A DNA stretch of 64,000 nucleotides from Acorus gramineus. Taxonomy: Eukaryota; Streptophyta; Magnoliopsida; Acorales; Acoraceae. The stretch is taken from NCBI GenBank assembly GCA_030737835.1, contig CM060857.1, positions 11,184,457 to 11,248,456 on the forward strand, written 5' to 3'. The notes under the pieces are model-generated. The model saw only the letters and a program-made list of their open reading frames with translations. It was not told where the DNA came from and searched no databases. Positions 1 to 10,800 of the stretch are shown in pieces; the first letter of the stretch is position 1; every line of letters begins with the position of its first letter. The translations under genes and the position numbers were made by a program.

Positions 1-549
1 CAAGATTCAGGAAGACATAGGTAAGCACATTTTTATATACAAAAAATGATTTTTTACATGAAGAAGTAAAACAGAAATCATTTGTTTAATAAGAGTTAGT
101 TAGACAAAGTATTCGTAGAATAATCCTAATCTGTTAATGAAAATTTAACTCATAGAACTATTTGGAATAGTTTTCAGTCAGAGTACAAAGAAAAAAGATA
201 TGATTACTGTTTAGCGGAGTAAGGAGATTTATTAAAACAACCTAATTCACCGTATCGGTCAACAAAGTTAGCATCTGTGGTCTATGAAAAAAGGTAACTT
301 TTTCAAAACAATGTCATCAAGTAGTAACAGGAAAAAGACTCTATAGATCGCCTAAGAGTTGGTTATTAAGGATCACTGCTGCAATAATCCTAAGAGTTAG
401 CTAAGTATCCAATTAAAAATGAGTATTGTTACAATTGTTCTTTTTATAGTCTTATGCATCTCATTAGCTCCCTTCACTCACTAAAACCAGTGGTAGTTCC
501 AAGAATTTACATAGATTGGGTCATTAAAAAAATAAAATTGTTATATATG
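1..549. other. AT-rich intergenic DNA, no gene seen
   Basis: AT-rich sequence with no sizeable open frame on either strand and no recognisable RNA or repeat. It ends where the TGTCAC terminus of the long LTR begins. Confidence 0.5.
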
Positions 550-800
550 TGTCACTTTTTAGCCTGCTGGTAACCGTTGGAGCGTTCTGGCAGTTTTCGT
601 TTTTTTTCGGTTTTCGATCGGAACCGCTTATTTTTGGACTGTTAGCTATCGTCCTGAGTTAGAGGACTCCGATTGAAAATCTAACTGCATATTTGGTGTC
701 CTGGTGCCATTTTAGACCTCTCACGAAAATTTCATCGAATTCCGGCATCGTTTCCAAAAATTTCACAGTTCCGGGGCGTATCCGGGTTTTTAAGTCGCAC

Positions 801-812
801 GCTATATATATG
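801..812 (+). promoter_or_regulatory. TATA-like box in the LTR
   Basis: A TATATATAT run follows a moderately GC-rich stretch. About 40 bp downstream comes a C/T-rich leader (TCTTCCTCCCCGAGCC). This is the arrangement expected of an LTR U3/R promoter. The start site is not visible. Confidence 0.4.
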
Positions 813-1507
813 TGAGATCTAAAATCCCGAGTTACTGTTCATCGTCTTCCTCCCCGAGCCCTCTCTCTCCCCTTCTCCGTTTTTCTTCCGTTTGAGCCCC
901 TTAGACCCTTCAAACCAAGAAACTTAAAGCACGAGAAGTGTAGATCGGGTCCCGATCTACACTCCGGTGTTTTCAAATCCCTTTTCCGACAAGTATAGCC
1001 ACTCCGACCTCCTCTCTTTCTCCTCTGATCGGGGCTGTTTCGGAGGCCGAGCGAGATCCGGGCGGTGGAAGCCCTTGGGGAAAGGTTTCGGCGCGCGGAG
1101 AGCGTCCGGACTTCCCCTCCTCCCCTTGGTAAGCCTCTTTCCTCTCTTTTTCATGCATAGATGTATGCTAGGAGGTGGGAAATGAGGTTGGGTGGTGGTC
1201 GGAGGCGGTGGGTGGCCGTCGGAGGGCTGTGGGGTGGTGGTCGGAGGCCATTGGTGGCCGGAGGTGGGTGGTAGGGGAGCTCGGGCTGGCAGCAGCAGGC
1301 AGCAGCACAGGCGCAGCAGCTGGCAGGGGCGCGCGCGCGTGCGCGCGGGCGTGCGCGCGGGTGGCGCTGGGCACTGGCGGGCGCAGTCGGGCGCGCAGTC
1401 GCGCGCGGGTGCGCGAGTGCGAGCGGAGTGGTTGCGCGGGTGCGCGCGGGTGCTGGCGCGAGCGGGGGTGTGCGCGGGAGTGCGCGCGGGCGCGCGCGCG
1501 CGCGGGC

Positions 1508-1606
1508 AGGGCGCCTGGGCACTGTGCCTGGGTGCTGGGCAGGGCGCCTGGGCACTGTGCCTGGGTGCTGGGCAGGGCGCCTGGGCATGCGCCTGGGCGC
1601 GGTGCT
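1508..1606 (+). repeat. 33-bp GC-rich minisatellite in the LTR
   Basis: Units starting AGGGCGCCTGGGCACTGTGC begin at 1508 and 1541, with a third partial unit at 1574, giving a 33-bp period. The surrounding 600 bp consist mostly of G, C and GCGCGC runs. Confidence 0.8.
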
Positions 1607-2315
1607 GGGGACCAGTGCGCGCGGTGCTGGGGACCAATGCGTGCGCGTGCTGGGGAGTGCGTGCAGTGCGCGCTGGGCTGGACGCGCGGTGCGCGCGGGC
1701 GCGCGCGAGCGTGCGCGTGCGTGCGGCGATGCGTCGGGGCGCGCGGGCAGGCATGCGACAGTGCGCCTTGGCGCGCGGGCCGAGGCTCGGCTGTGCGCCC
1801 GGGGCGGGTGGCCGTGCGTGCGGTTGCCCGGTGGGCTCGGGAGTGAGTCGGGATGCTCGGATACGCGTGCGTACGGGCCGTATGTACGTTTATCCGAGTG
1901 TTGGGTATTTTAGATGTATTTTGGGGTATTTTATGCATTGTTCTCACCATATTGAATGTCTGTCTTGCAGATCTAGACGGACGGTCGCGCGACGACCCCG
2001 ATTCGAGTGAGTGGGACAATCCAACCCAGTAGAGAGGCGTTATACGCACTTGGGCGTATACCGACCTCTCCTGGGGCACCATGGATGTATATTAACCTGC
2101 AATAATATGTAATCCATGCTTGCATGATTTAAATGTAGAATGCATGCTACCCTAGACTTTGCATGTTAGGGACTTGCACCCATAGGATATGTGTATGAGC
2201 CATGCACCATGTCCCCTGTTTCATGTTAGGAAACCTCGACCTATGTATGCGTCCTACTAGTTTATTTATTAAATTAAATGCTAGTGTATGTTAAATCGCA
2301 TGCCTTAGGTAATAT

Positions 2316-2615
2316 TATCGGGAGGAGCCTTGCGAGGACAGCGGTGAGACCCGTGTTAGGGTACTCCGTGTTCCTTGTTTGGTTGTCGGGATGTCCTGTA
2401 TCGGGACCTCATGCTGCTCTCCCAAGGTTTCTAGTCCCAATAATATTATAAGTAATGTTGTATGATTAGTATGATTATTAGCATGAGTAGTGAATATTAT
2501 AGGGGAGGGACCTTGCGAGGACAGCGGTGAGACCCGTGTTAGGGTACTCCGTGTTCCTTGTTTGGTTGTCGGGGTACCCTGTATCGGGAACTCACGCCGC
2601 CCTCCCGAGTTTCTT
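2316..2615 (+). repeat. Direct duplication inside the LTR
   Basis: A segment of about 115 bp centred on CCTTGCGAGGACAGCGGTGA occurs twice, about 183 bp apart (near 2325 and 2508), with few differences. The intervening sequence is AT-rich. Confidence 0.8.
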
Positions 2616-3681
2616 TCCCCCAGTGATATTCCAACACTGCTTTTGATTGTACTATTTCCCCGCATCTTGGATATGCGCCCTGGAGGAACTCTGAAGAGTT
2701 CATGACATTTGAGTTGGAGAGATGTGTTGTCGGCGGATCCGAGTGGATCATATGCGTATGGATAGGCTGTTCTGTCCCCCTCGTTGGATCCGGTAGAGAC
2801 TACCCCAGCGTTAGAAAGGCCGTCCTTCGGATGACCCACATGAGTAGGCGCCTCCCGATATTTGTGACGGACTGTGCTGAAGTTGTGGGCGGAGACCAGT
2901 GGCCTACGGAGTGGAGGAGAGACTACCGGTGGACTAAGGGTGACCAACAGCCTAGTCAGTCCCAAAATCCTATGTCACCTTTGGAAAGGTGAGGGTGAGG
3001 GTGAAGTGGGTTGGCGATGAGCGACCCGCTGGTTTTGTTTGTGAATGATTGTAAGTCCCAATATCCTGAGTCCCTTGTTGAGGGGTAAGGGTGAGGGTAT
3101 GATCTGGATTATGGAAATTGTGGATTAGAATGGATTAATGTTTATGTTGTTCCTGCCCCTTAGAGGCGGGACGAATAGCTGGATTAATATGTTGTGGTCA
3201 ATATTGTCTGTGATGCATGGGTTGTGCCGTTCACTGAGCGTGTGGCTCACCCCTCGCATATGTTTTTCCCCAGTTGCCACTGAGCCTGAGCTGGAGCCGG
3301 AGCAGCAGTTGGAGCTTTCCGAGGGATTTCTTCAGTAGCGGAGCAGCGCTACGTCCGCGAGTACCAGAGGCTATCAGCATCCCTTTCCTTGGCTGTATGT
3401 ATTGTATTTCCGTGTTGAGCACGTGTTGTATATATTCAGTTGTTACTATGTATATTGGCTCTCACAGGACATATGATTGTGTATCGAGTCTGTAATATGT
3501 TTTGGATTACAGACTCAGTTTTAGCTTCCGCTATATTGTGTATATATTATGTCAGCCCTGTTTGATCTGTGTTGTCATTTTGTTTGTGGTTTAGAGTATA
3601 TATATTTGACCTCCTGTGTAGGTTTCTGATATGATATATACACCTGCCGCGTCCCGGGGACGGCCGCCCTGGGGCGTGACA

Positions 3682-4095
3682 AAAGTTAACTAAAATTATA
3701 AAAGACCTAAATTTGTTATTGAATTACACACAAAAAATAAATAAATAAAAAGTAAAATGTGTTTGAAATAAAAGCTTGTTGAAATAGAATCAAAACAATG
3801 AACCATAGAAGCATAAAAAAATAGAAAATGAGTTAAGCCATACTCAAAATTTTTGTATTTGTTGTTTGTTGGGTTGGACCACTGCCTCGCCTTGGAAGTT
3901 GTGATAAAAGAAAAAGTTGTGATGAGTATTTGTTAAAAATCCTATATAAAAAAAAAATTAAAATGTATAAAAAAAATTATATACCATATAAATGAAACAG
4001 TTAATCATATAGTTTACATGATGGCTAATGGATTGTTCTTATCAAAAATTGAAATTGGGGATGACAAATTGTTCTTTTCAAAAATTTATAATACA
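3682..4095. other. AT-rich spacer with a short duplication
   Basis: Nothing gene-like. At 4030-4090 the phrase GGGGATGACAAATTGTTCTT occurs just before the RPA-like exon, which carries it again, so the left edge of that exon has been partly duplicated. Confidence 0.4.
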
Positions 4096-4746
4096 GGTTG
4101 ATGTCCTTATCAAAAATTGGGGATGACAAATTGTTCTTTTCAACAACAACAAAGGTTACAGATTCCACCGAAATGACTATTGAACAGATCATTCGGGAAG
4201 GAACATCAGGTGTCCAGGTATACTAATTACTATGTAATTTTCTTCAAATGTTGCCTCGGATCTTAATATTGAAGATCAAAATTTAGTTATACACATATTG
4301 CCTCATATCTTAATATTGAAGATCCTTTGTTTTATTCTTGAAACCGAAACCAAAAAAAAAAAAAGGTGATAATTGAGGGAAAAATCGTTCTATGATTATA
4401 TAGATACATCTAAACTTAAATTAGAATACTCTCCTAGGATGACAGCATAAACAACACAATCAAATCTCAAAATAAGAAATCCAAAAAACCCATCCTACAT
4501 GCCCATCCCTTCTACCTATATCAATTGCATGCTACGTATTAAAAGTTTTTTCAAAGAGTCCTAAATTTAACATTAATTGAACGTACAGAAAAGCTTCTGC
4601 TCTTTCAAAGCAACCATCGAGAGCATTGACAACAAAAGAGAACCATACTATAATGCTTGTAATAAGTGTTACAGTAAAGTCGACGTCAAAGAAGGTGAAG
4701 CGCATTGTTACAAATGTAACACGTCTGGTGTAGATCACACAGAGAG
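4096..4746 (+). pseudogene. RPA1-like C-terminal OB-fold/zinc-finger fragment
   Basis: Two exon-like pieces read in one phase. Piece one (4096-4216) follows an ATACAG acceptor, includes STTTKVTDSTEMTIEQII and ends at a CAG|GTATAC donor. Piece two (4589-4746) follows GTACAG, begins KSFCSFKATIESID, then gives YYNACNKCYSKV and AHCYKCN, and ends at an AG|GTAA donor. The C-x2-C-x12-C-x2-C pattern after an ATI-x-x-ID strand is the signature of DNA-binding domain C of replication protein A large subunit and of the RPA-like proteins carried by plant Helitrons (family knowledge). That domain binds single-stranded DNA. The amino-terminal OB-folds and the exon after the finger are missing, so this is a fragment of a gene or of a mobile element. 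No Helitron end was recognised. Confidence 0.6.
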
Positions 4747-4799
4747 GTAAACATTACAAAACTGATTACTTATCCAATCACGTGTTAACTTATTACAAC

Positions 4800-5085
4800 C
4801 AATTAAAAACTATAAAATCCAAACAATAGAAAAATACCCAATTCCAACAAATCCACATGAAAAAAATTAAAAAGTCAAAATTCTGAATGGAAAAAAAAAC
4901 TATGTTAAAAAAGGATTTACTTATTGATCTAGGAATATCAATTAAAATTAAATTAAATCTAGAAAAACCAATGGCCCCATAAAAATTATAAAATCCAAAC
5001 AATTGAAAAATACCCAATTCCAACAAATCCACATGAAAAAATTTAAAAAGTCAAAATTCTGAATGGAAAAAAACACTATGTTAAG
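4800..5085 (+). repeat. Pair of AT-rich direct repeats with a third diverged copy
   Basis: A block of about 100 bp containing CCCAATTCCAACAAATCCAC occurs at about 4806-4908 and again at 4982-5083, nearly identical. A weaker copy (CCAACAAATACATATATAG) lies near 5430. No coding function is apparent. Confidence 0.75.
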
Positions 5086-6150
5086 GCAGTTCCACAGAAA
5101 TTAAACAAATTTTAAAAAATTGAAAAAATATTTTATAATTCCTCACAAAAATAAGAAATTTGAAAAGAAAGAACCATGCGAAAGAAAATCCATAACAATA
5201 AAAAAGCTCAACACATGTTTGAATATCACTAAACAAATATTACTTTTGGTTTATAAACATCTATTAAACTTTAAAACTGAAAAATTGTCAAAAAGAGTTT
5301 GAATAAGACATCTCAAATCAACCAAATAACATGAAATCATCCCGTTTTTTTGAAACAACAAATAACCCAAAATATCGGCCTTTTAAATCTAAGAAAGAAA
5401 AAAAAATCAAAGACAATTATATTGAAAAATCCAACAAATACATATATAGAAAAATTTAAAAAGTTAAAATTTTGAATTGAATTACTCCATTAAGGAAGTT
5501 TCACGAAAACTAAAAAAATTGAAGAAAATTAATATCATCTATAAAATAAAAAAAAATTTTTATAATTGCCCAAAAAATTAAAAATCTAAAAAGAAACAAC
5601 CATTGACTGAAAAACCTGCTTGATCCCAAAACAAATAATTATGACATTAATCGGAAATCCCTTAAGCACTATGTTAGTAAATTTATAGATTTTCTAAAGC
5701 CCTTATACCAAAAAAATATAGGATAAAATGATATATCATTTCTTAATTAATCATTATTTCAAAAATATATGAAAGAGATTTACAAAATATTTTATAACAA
5801 ACCATAAAATCTATTTTTATAGATTACAATTTTTTTTTTTATTTTTTTGCCAAAAAACAAAAAGATCTACTCAAGTGATGGAAAGAATGATTTCTAAATT
5901 TTAGGTCAGCTGTTGTTCATTACAGGGGTTTAAAAGTGAAATGTTTCATTGTTCGAACTGGCCAGCTCTGGTTTTTGAAAATTGGTTAATGACATATGAA
6001 AGCAATGTGTGTTTTCTTTTTGTTAGGTCATATTACTTTGATTTTATTCTATGGATCTTAGCAACATAAAAAAAACTGTTGGGGATTGGATCAAGTTTGA
6101 TGGTTTTTTTTAAGGCATCCAATGCAGGAATCTCTGCCACAATTACTAAT
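5086..6150. other. AT-rich intergenic DNA
   Basis: About 80% A+T with homopolymer runs. Apart from the diverged third repeat copy near 5430, nothing is recognisable. Confidence 0.4.
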
Positions 6151-6157
6151 TATACTT

Positions 6158-6350
6158 CTGTAACGATCCGTGCACTTGCGGTAATTAATAACAACTTAAA
6201 TATTCAATCAAGTTTTTGGCGCCGTTGCCGGGGATCGAACCCGGGTCACCCGCGTGACAGGCGGGAATACTCACCACTATACTACAACTGATCGATTGAT
6301 TATTTAAGTTGTTATTAACTACCTTAAGTGCATAGAACGTTACAGAAGTA
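6158..6350. repeat. Inverted LTR ends flanking a tRNA sequence
   Basis: The left arm (6158-6210) begins TACTTCTGTAACGATCCGTG and includes TAATAACAACTTAAATA. The right arm (6290-6350) is its reverse complement with a few changes. Between them lies tRNA-Asp sequence. Both arms look like the 3' end of the same LTR family, ending in CA. The right arm continues as a full-length LTR on the minus strand, whereas homology of the left arm stops near 6158. Confidence 0.8.
6217..6291 (-). tRNA. tRNA-Asp(GUC)-like sequence with encoded CCA (retroelement primer copy, probably not a working gene)
   Basis: Read on the minus strand from position 4 of the acceptor stem (6288) to the discriminator base (6220), this matches the plant tRNA-Asp: D arm GTAGTATAGTGGTGAG, anticodon loop CTGTCAC with anticodon GTC, T arm GGTTCGATCC. 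Two things argue against a normal gene. The 3' end is followed by an encoded CCA (TGG at 6217-6219), which nuclear plant tRNA genes lack. The first three bases are TCA instead of GTC, so the acceptor stem is mispaired there and the sequence runs straight into the CA end of an LTR. On the plus strand TGGCGCCGTTGCCGGGGA (6217-6234) is the tRNA-Asp primer-binding site known from Athila-type and other Ty3/gypsy elements. I infer a reverse-transcribed primer tRNA. Confidence 0.7.
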
Positions 6351-7862
6351 TAGATCTAGCAAATACGAGTCGAACCCACAGAGAATTGTCCCAATCAGAT
6401 TATTAATCAGTTTAACTAATCGAACTAGAAAGAAAGATTGATGAAGTTATTTATTTATTTATTATTATTATTAAAAAGAGAATATTAATATGAAAAGATA
6501 ACTAGGGTTTTAGAATCCACCATGCAATACCAATCTAGAGATTATATTCAAATATGAAACTCCACCATATAACTCAATCAATATTGACGTTAATCAAATA
6601 CCAATCGGAAAATAAATATTTAAAATCATATTAATTATTTCATAAAATCAGATTTGAAATCAAAACAATCATCTCAATATTCACATATTAGGAAGAGAAT
6701 AAGATATCAAATAGTTAACCAAGCATACCCTATCAAACCCTAAATAAGAGATCCTTGAAGATGATTCTACAATTAAAAACCTTGATTTATGAAAATCCAA
6801 TAGAATGATCTATCTCCCTTCCCTTTATAAAATCTACCAACTCAATATTCAACATGTTAAGAAGAGCATAAAATATCATAGAACTTAATCAAAGCATATT
6901 TTATCAAATCAAATACAAGAGATTTTTGAAGAAGGTAATAAGAAATTCACACAAAATGTTTTAAAAGAGAATTGAAGGAGAGATTGATAAGCAATAAAGC
7001 AAACAATATGGAGAATTCAAATCTAAATATAAAATCCTAAACAAACATTGCATGGTTTCATCTTCAACCCTAGTTGAAGATTTAGCTACTAGAAAACATG
7101 ATCAAATAAAAGAAAAGAAAAATAAAAGACATCATATTATTAAAAAATTCTTGAAAATAAAAACACAAAATTAATATTAAAATTCAGATCTAATAGAATA
7201 CAAGAATCAAAATATATGAGATGAAAAGAAAAACAAAAACAAAGCAAAACTCTTGAATTCTTCTTCTTTTGATTGTCTTTGTGCCTCTTCCTCTTTTTCC
7301 ATTCACATGTGCTCCTTTTATAGTCTCCAGCTCTTGAATCTCAACCATTTATTTGCAATATAATGGATGGTTAAGATTGGGTAGTTAAGATTGGTCTCAA
7401 CCTTCCTCATATGAAGTTTAGATTTAATTCCCGTCATTGATTTTCTGCAGAATCTTCATATGGCTTTTTGACCCGTAATAAGATGGAATTACGAAATATT
7501 CATGAAATAGTGATTTGTAGATCTTGAAATTATCTTTCCAACGCCATATCATGAGAATAAATCAGATACTTGAGGCAAAAGTTATGATCAAAACAGTGGG
7601 ACAGGATTTTGAAGAATATATTTGATTAGATTGATTTTTATTCAATCTTAACCAAATCTTTTTCCATAAGGATCTTCTAGAAACTCTTGATTCTCCTTCA
7701 CATCTTTAACTGATTTGTAGCATATCTTGTATTGATAATCATCATTTAAATCAATTACCTGCAATAACACATGAATTCTTAATATTAGTTATTATTATAC
7801 ATAAAATAAGGATATAGAAACTTAGATTAAGGGGTTTTAATGTATAATTAATATGCTTATCA
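6289..7862 (-). mobile_element. LTR of a tRNA-Asp-primed retrotransposon, minus orientation
   Basis: On the minus strand the block starts TGATAAGCATATTAAT at 7862, carries a TATA box (CTATAAAAGGAGC) near 7320, and ends ATCAATCGATCA at 6289, next to the tRNA sequence. TG..CA termini, a size of about 1.57 kb, an internal promoter and an adjacent tRNA-Asp sequence fit an LTR of a plant Ty3/gypsy or non-autonomous element. No gag-pol frame is attached. The flank AGGCT at 7863 has no obvious partner. Confidence 0.6.
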
Positions 7863-10800
7863 AGGCTACCTTGGAAAGACAGTATTGCTTCCGCATAAAT
7901 AAATCTTTAGAAAAATAGAATTAAAATAGTGAAACATAGAAATTAAAAAGATGATAAATGTGAGAGTGAAGCCATTCTCACATATTTTATATATGTTGCT
8001 CTTTGAACTGAATCTTCACCTCACCTAAGAAGTTGTGAAGAAATAAACTTGCAATTGATCAATGTCTTACTAAATATAAAAAATGATATAAATAGGAAAT
8101 TTTATATAAAAAAACTAATCATATATAATATACTCCATTTAGATTATAGGATAACTCACCGTTGATGACCAAAAAATATAAGAAAGGACAAACCAACATG
8201 TGGGGATGAATTTGGGGGATGAACCGTAATAATAATAAGAAGATAAAATGATATTTATTCTATCGGAATTGATTAATTAATTTGGGAAAGGTTTTTATTC
8301 CAATTCCATTTATATTTTCGTGGAGGAATGGTTTGTATTGGAGACAAGGAGATATTTTATTCAACTATTTTGGAGTTTTGCAGCAGAGTATATATTTATT
8401 TTGTTGTTATTGTTGGAGAATAAACTTATCATATCTCCAACATTTATTGCATCCATTAATTTCTTAGGATTGAAGAGTATATATTTATTTTTTTATAAAG
8501 AATATATATTTTTTTTTAACTCTTGAATGCATATGAAAAATAAAGTTGGGTCCCAATAGTTTACATTTTGAATTTTGAATGTTTTAATAAATATTGTATT
8601 GGATTATTAATTTGTGGCATAATTATGATGATTTTTTAACATTTTATTTGACATATATAATCTATAATCACAATTTTGAAAATATATAATCAAGATAATG
8701 TTAATATTTAGATATGTTAATATTTATATCCTAATTTTGAATTCGAATACGAAAATTAATTTTTGAATTAAGATTTCTTCGGATACGGATAGGGTACATA
8801 TATTTTTAGGATAATTGACATATTTGAATATTAACATTAATTTGTATATTCAAGTGATATAGAGAGGTATTAAAATTAAAATTAAAATCATAAGGCTTAT
8901 TTTCTTTTTCAGATATTATATATTGAAAATTTAATAGTATTATAATATATTATCATTGTAATTTATCATACAAGATAACAATATGGACAATATATAATAC
9001 AAATATATATATTTTTATAATATATGTCAGACACGGATATTTTTTGAATCGGATAGACTGATATTCATATTCACACTCCAAATATTCGAATATTGGATAT
9101 TTATGATATTTCGGATACGGATTCCAATTGGATTCATAATTTTTTTTTAGTTAATTGACTAGCTTATATACATATGGATTTTCATTGTTTAGAAATTATA
9201 AAAGTGTCAAATGAAAGTATTTCCAAGATCTGTAGTATATATATAAGTTGTATAGAATAGATATAGACATTTTAATAAATTTAGAAACTAACCATAGGTA
9301 AGATACATATTAAGCATGACATTGGATTTGTTCACAATTTAAACTTAAAAAAAAGGCAGCATTACCAATATTAATTTCATCTATTGATATATTAATTAGA
9401 AATTTTGAAAGCAAATATTATTAATTTTTTGGGTTTGTTCTTTTTTTTTACTATTCCAAATTTAAGCAACACATTTGAATGTAAATATTAAAAAAAATAT
9501 AATCAACGATTATCATGGGACACACAATCTTGTCTCCTTAATCTTCAGATTTTCTTATAATTCAAAAACAAAATGATGTTAATTATATTGTCTTTTGCGA
9601 TTTGGATAGTATTCAAAATAAAATCAAATTAACATTTAAATTAAAGATAAAATTTAAATAGATTTCATATTTTTATTGATAAACTAATATGCAAATTATA
9701 TACAAACTTTAAATGGATTTCATCATATCTTTTATATATATCATAATTTAAACAATTATGAAAGTATTGGGAACATTAAATATTAAATAAATAAATTTAT
9801 ATATTAATTATCATATTTTAATGCAAATATTAATATTTTTTGTTGTTGCGGTCATTCTTTTAATATTAAAGTCATATTTCATATTAATCATTTAATTAGA
9901 ATGTTAATCTCATTTGATTATCAATTTAATTATAAGTTAATAAATATATTAATTTAATTTTATCATAATTGATGTAAATTTTTAATATTATTTTATGATA
10001 TATTTATATTAGTCATCATATAAGTATGACGAAATGTGAAGCTTAAAATTTTAATATGCTACGCAAGATATGATGAAATGTGTCTAGTGGAATAAATTAT
10101 GAATGAGATGACAATGATACGAATGGATTTTCATGGGATTGAATAGAACTTTTAAATACATATAATTTATTTAAATTATTAACATGATTTATAAAAGATA
10201 TGATGAAATGTATGTATTGGAATAAATTTATTGTTGAGTTCACACAAGACTAAAACGGGATTTTTTTTTGTGCAAATTATATTATGAATATTCTTTTATT
10301 TTATAAGCATTTTCTTATCCTAATAATATTATAATAACCAAATTTAATCATAAGTTAATAAATGTGTTACACGATGAAATGTATGTATTATAATATACTA
10401 TGAATTAGATTAAAATAATGTAAATGGATTTTCATTGAATTGAATAAAAATGTAGAGGTAAAATGAAAAAATGGTTGTGATTAAAGTGGTGTGAATGGGC
10501 TGTAATGGGATTGAATGAATTGACAGGGGCAAAAAGGTCAAACGACAGGTTTTTGATTTAAGAGACTTTTATATAGTATAATATAATAATAGTATATAGT
10601 ATAATAATAATATAGATATGTGGAGTCATCTGATCCAGGTAGATTTTTTTACTGTCATGTGTCAATCAAATTAGTCAATCATAGCTCGTTGGAGGAATGT
10701 TGACCGTATCAAAATATGTGCGGGCTACCTGAACATAAAATGTCACTGAGATCAAAATGGTTTGTCATAACAAGCGGATTGAATGGGATCCAGAGGTTAC

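Larger units (their letters stand above)
550..3681 (+). mobile_element. Isolated long LTR (probable Ty3/gypsy solo LTR)
   Basis: A 3132-bp block begins TGTCAC and ends GTGACA, a 6-bp perfect terminal inverted repeat of the TG..CA kind that bounds plant LTRs. The TGTCACGCCCC-type terminus, seen here as GGGGCGTGACA at the right end, and the great length recall the long LTRs of Tekay/Del chromoviruses (family knowledge). Inside are a TATA-like box, a pyrimidine-rich leader, a CpG-rich core (about 1270-1860) and tandem repeats. No gag or pol frame lies on either side, so it stands alone. The five bases on the left (ATATG) and on the right (AAAGT) do not match, so no target duplication is visible; recombination between two elements or a degraded edge would explain that. 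The many arginine/alanine-rich open frames here come from GCGCGC sequence and are not genes. Confidence 0.6.

Noticed and set aside
957-2082. Long Ala/Arg/Pro-rich open frames on both strands
   Set aside because: They arise from GCGCGC-rich LTR sequence, overlap each other in several frames, and have no domain.
545-3686. 5-bp target duplication for the long LTR
   Set aside because: Flanks ATATG and AAAGT do not match, so no target duplication is claimed.
6079-6291. 70-codon plus-strand ORF across the tRNA sequence
   Set aside because: It reads antisense through tRNA-Asp and LTR sequence. No protein is expected there.
6217-6291. A functional tRNA-Asp gene
   Set aside because: The encoded CCA, the mismatched first three bases and the LTR junctions make a primer-derived copy more likely, although pol III transcription is not excluded.
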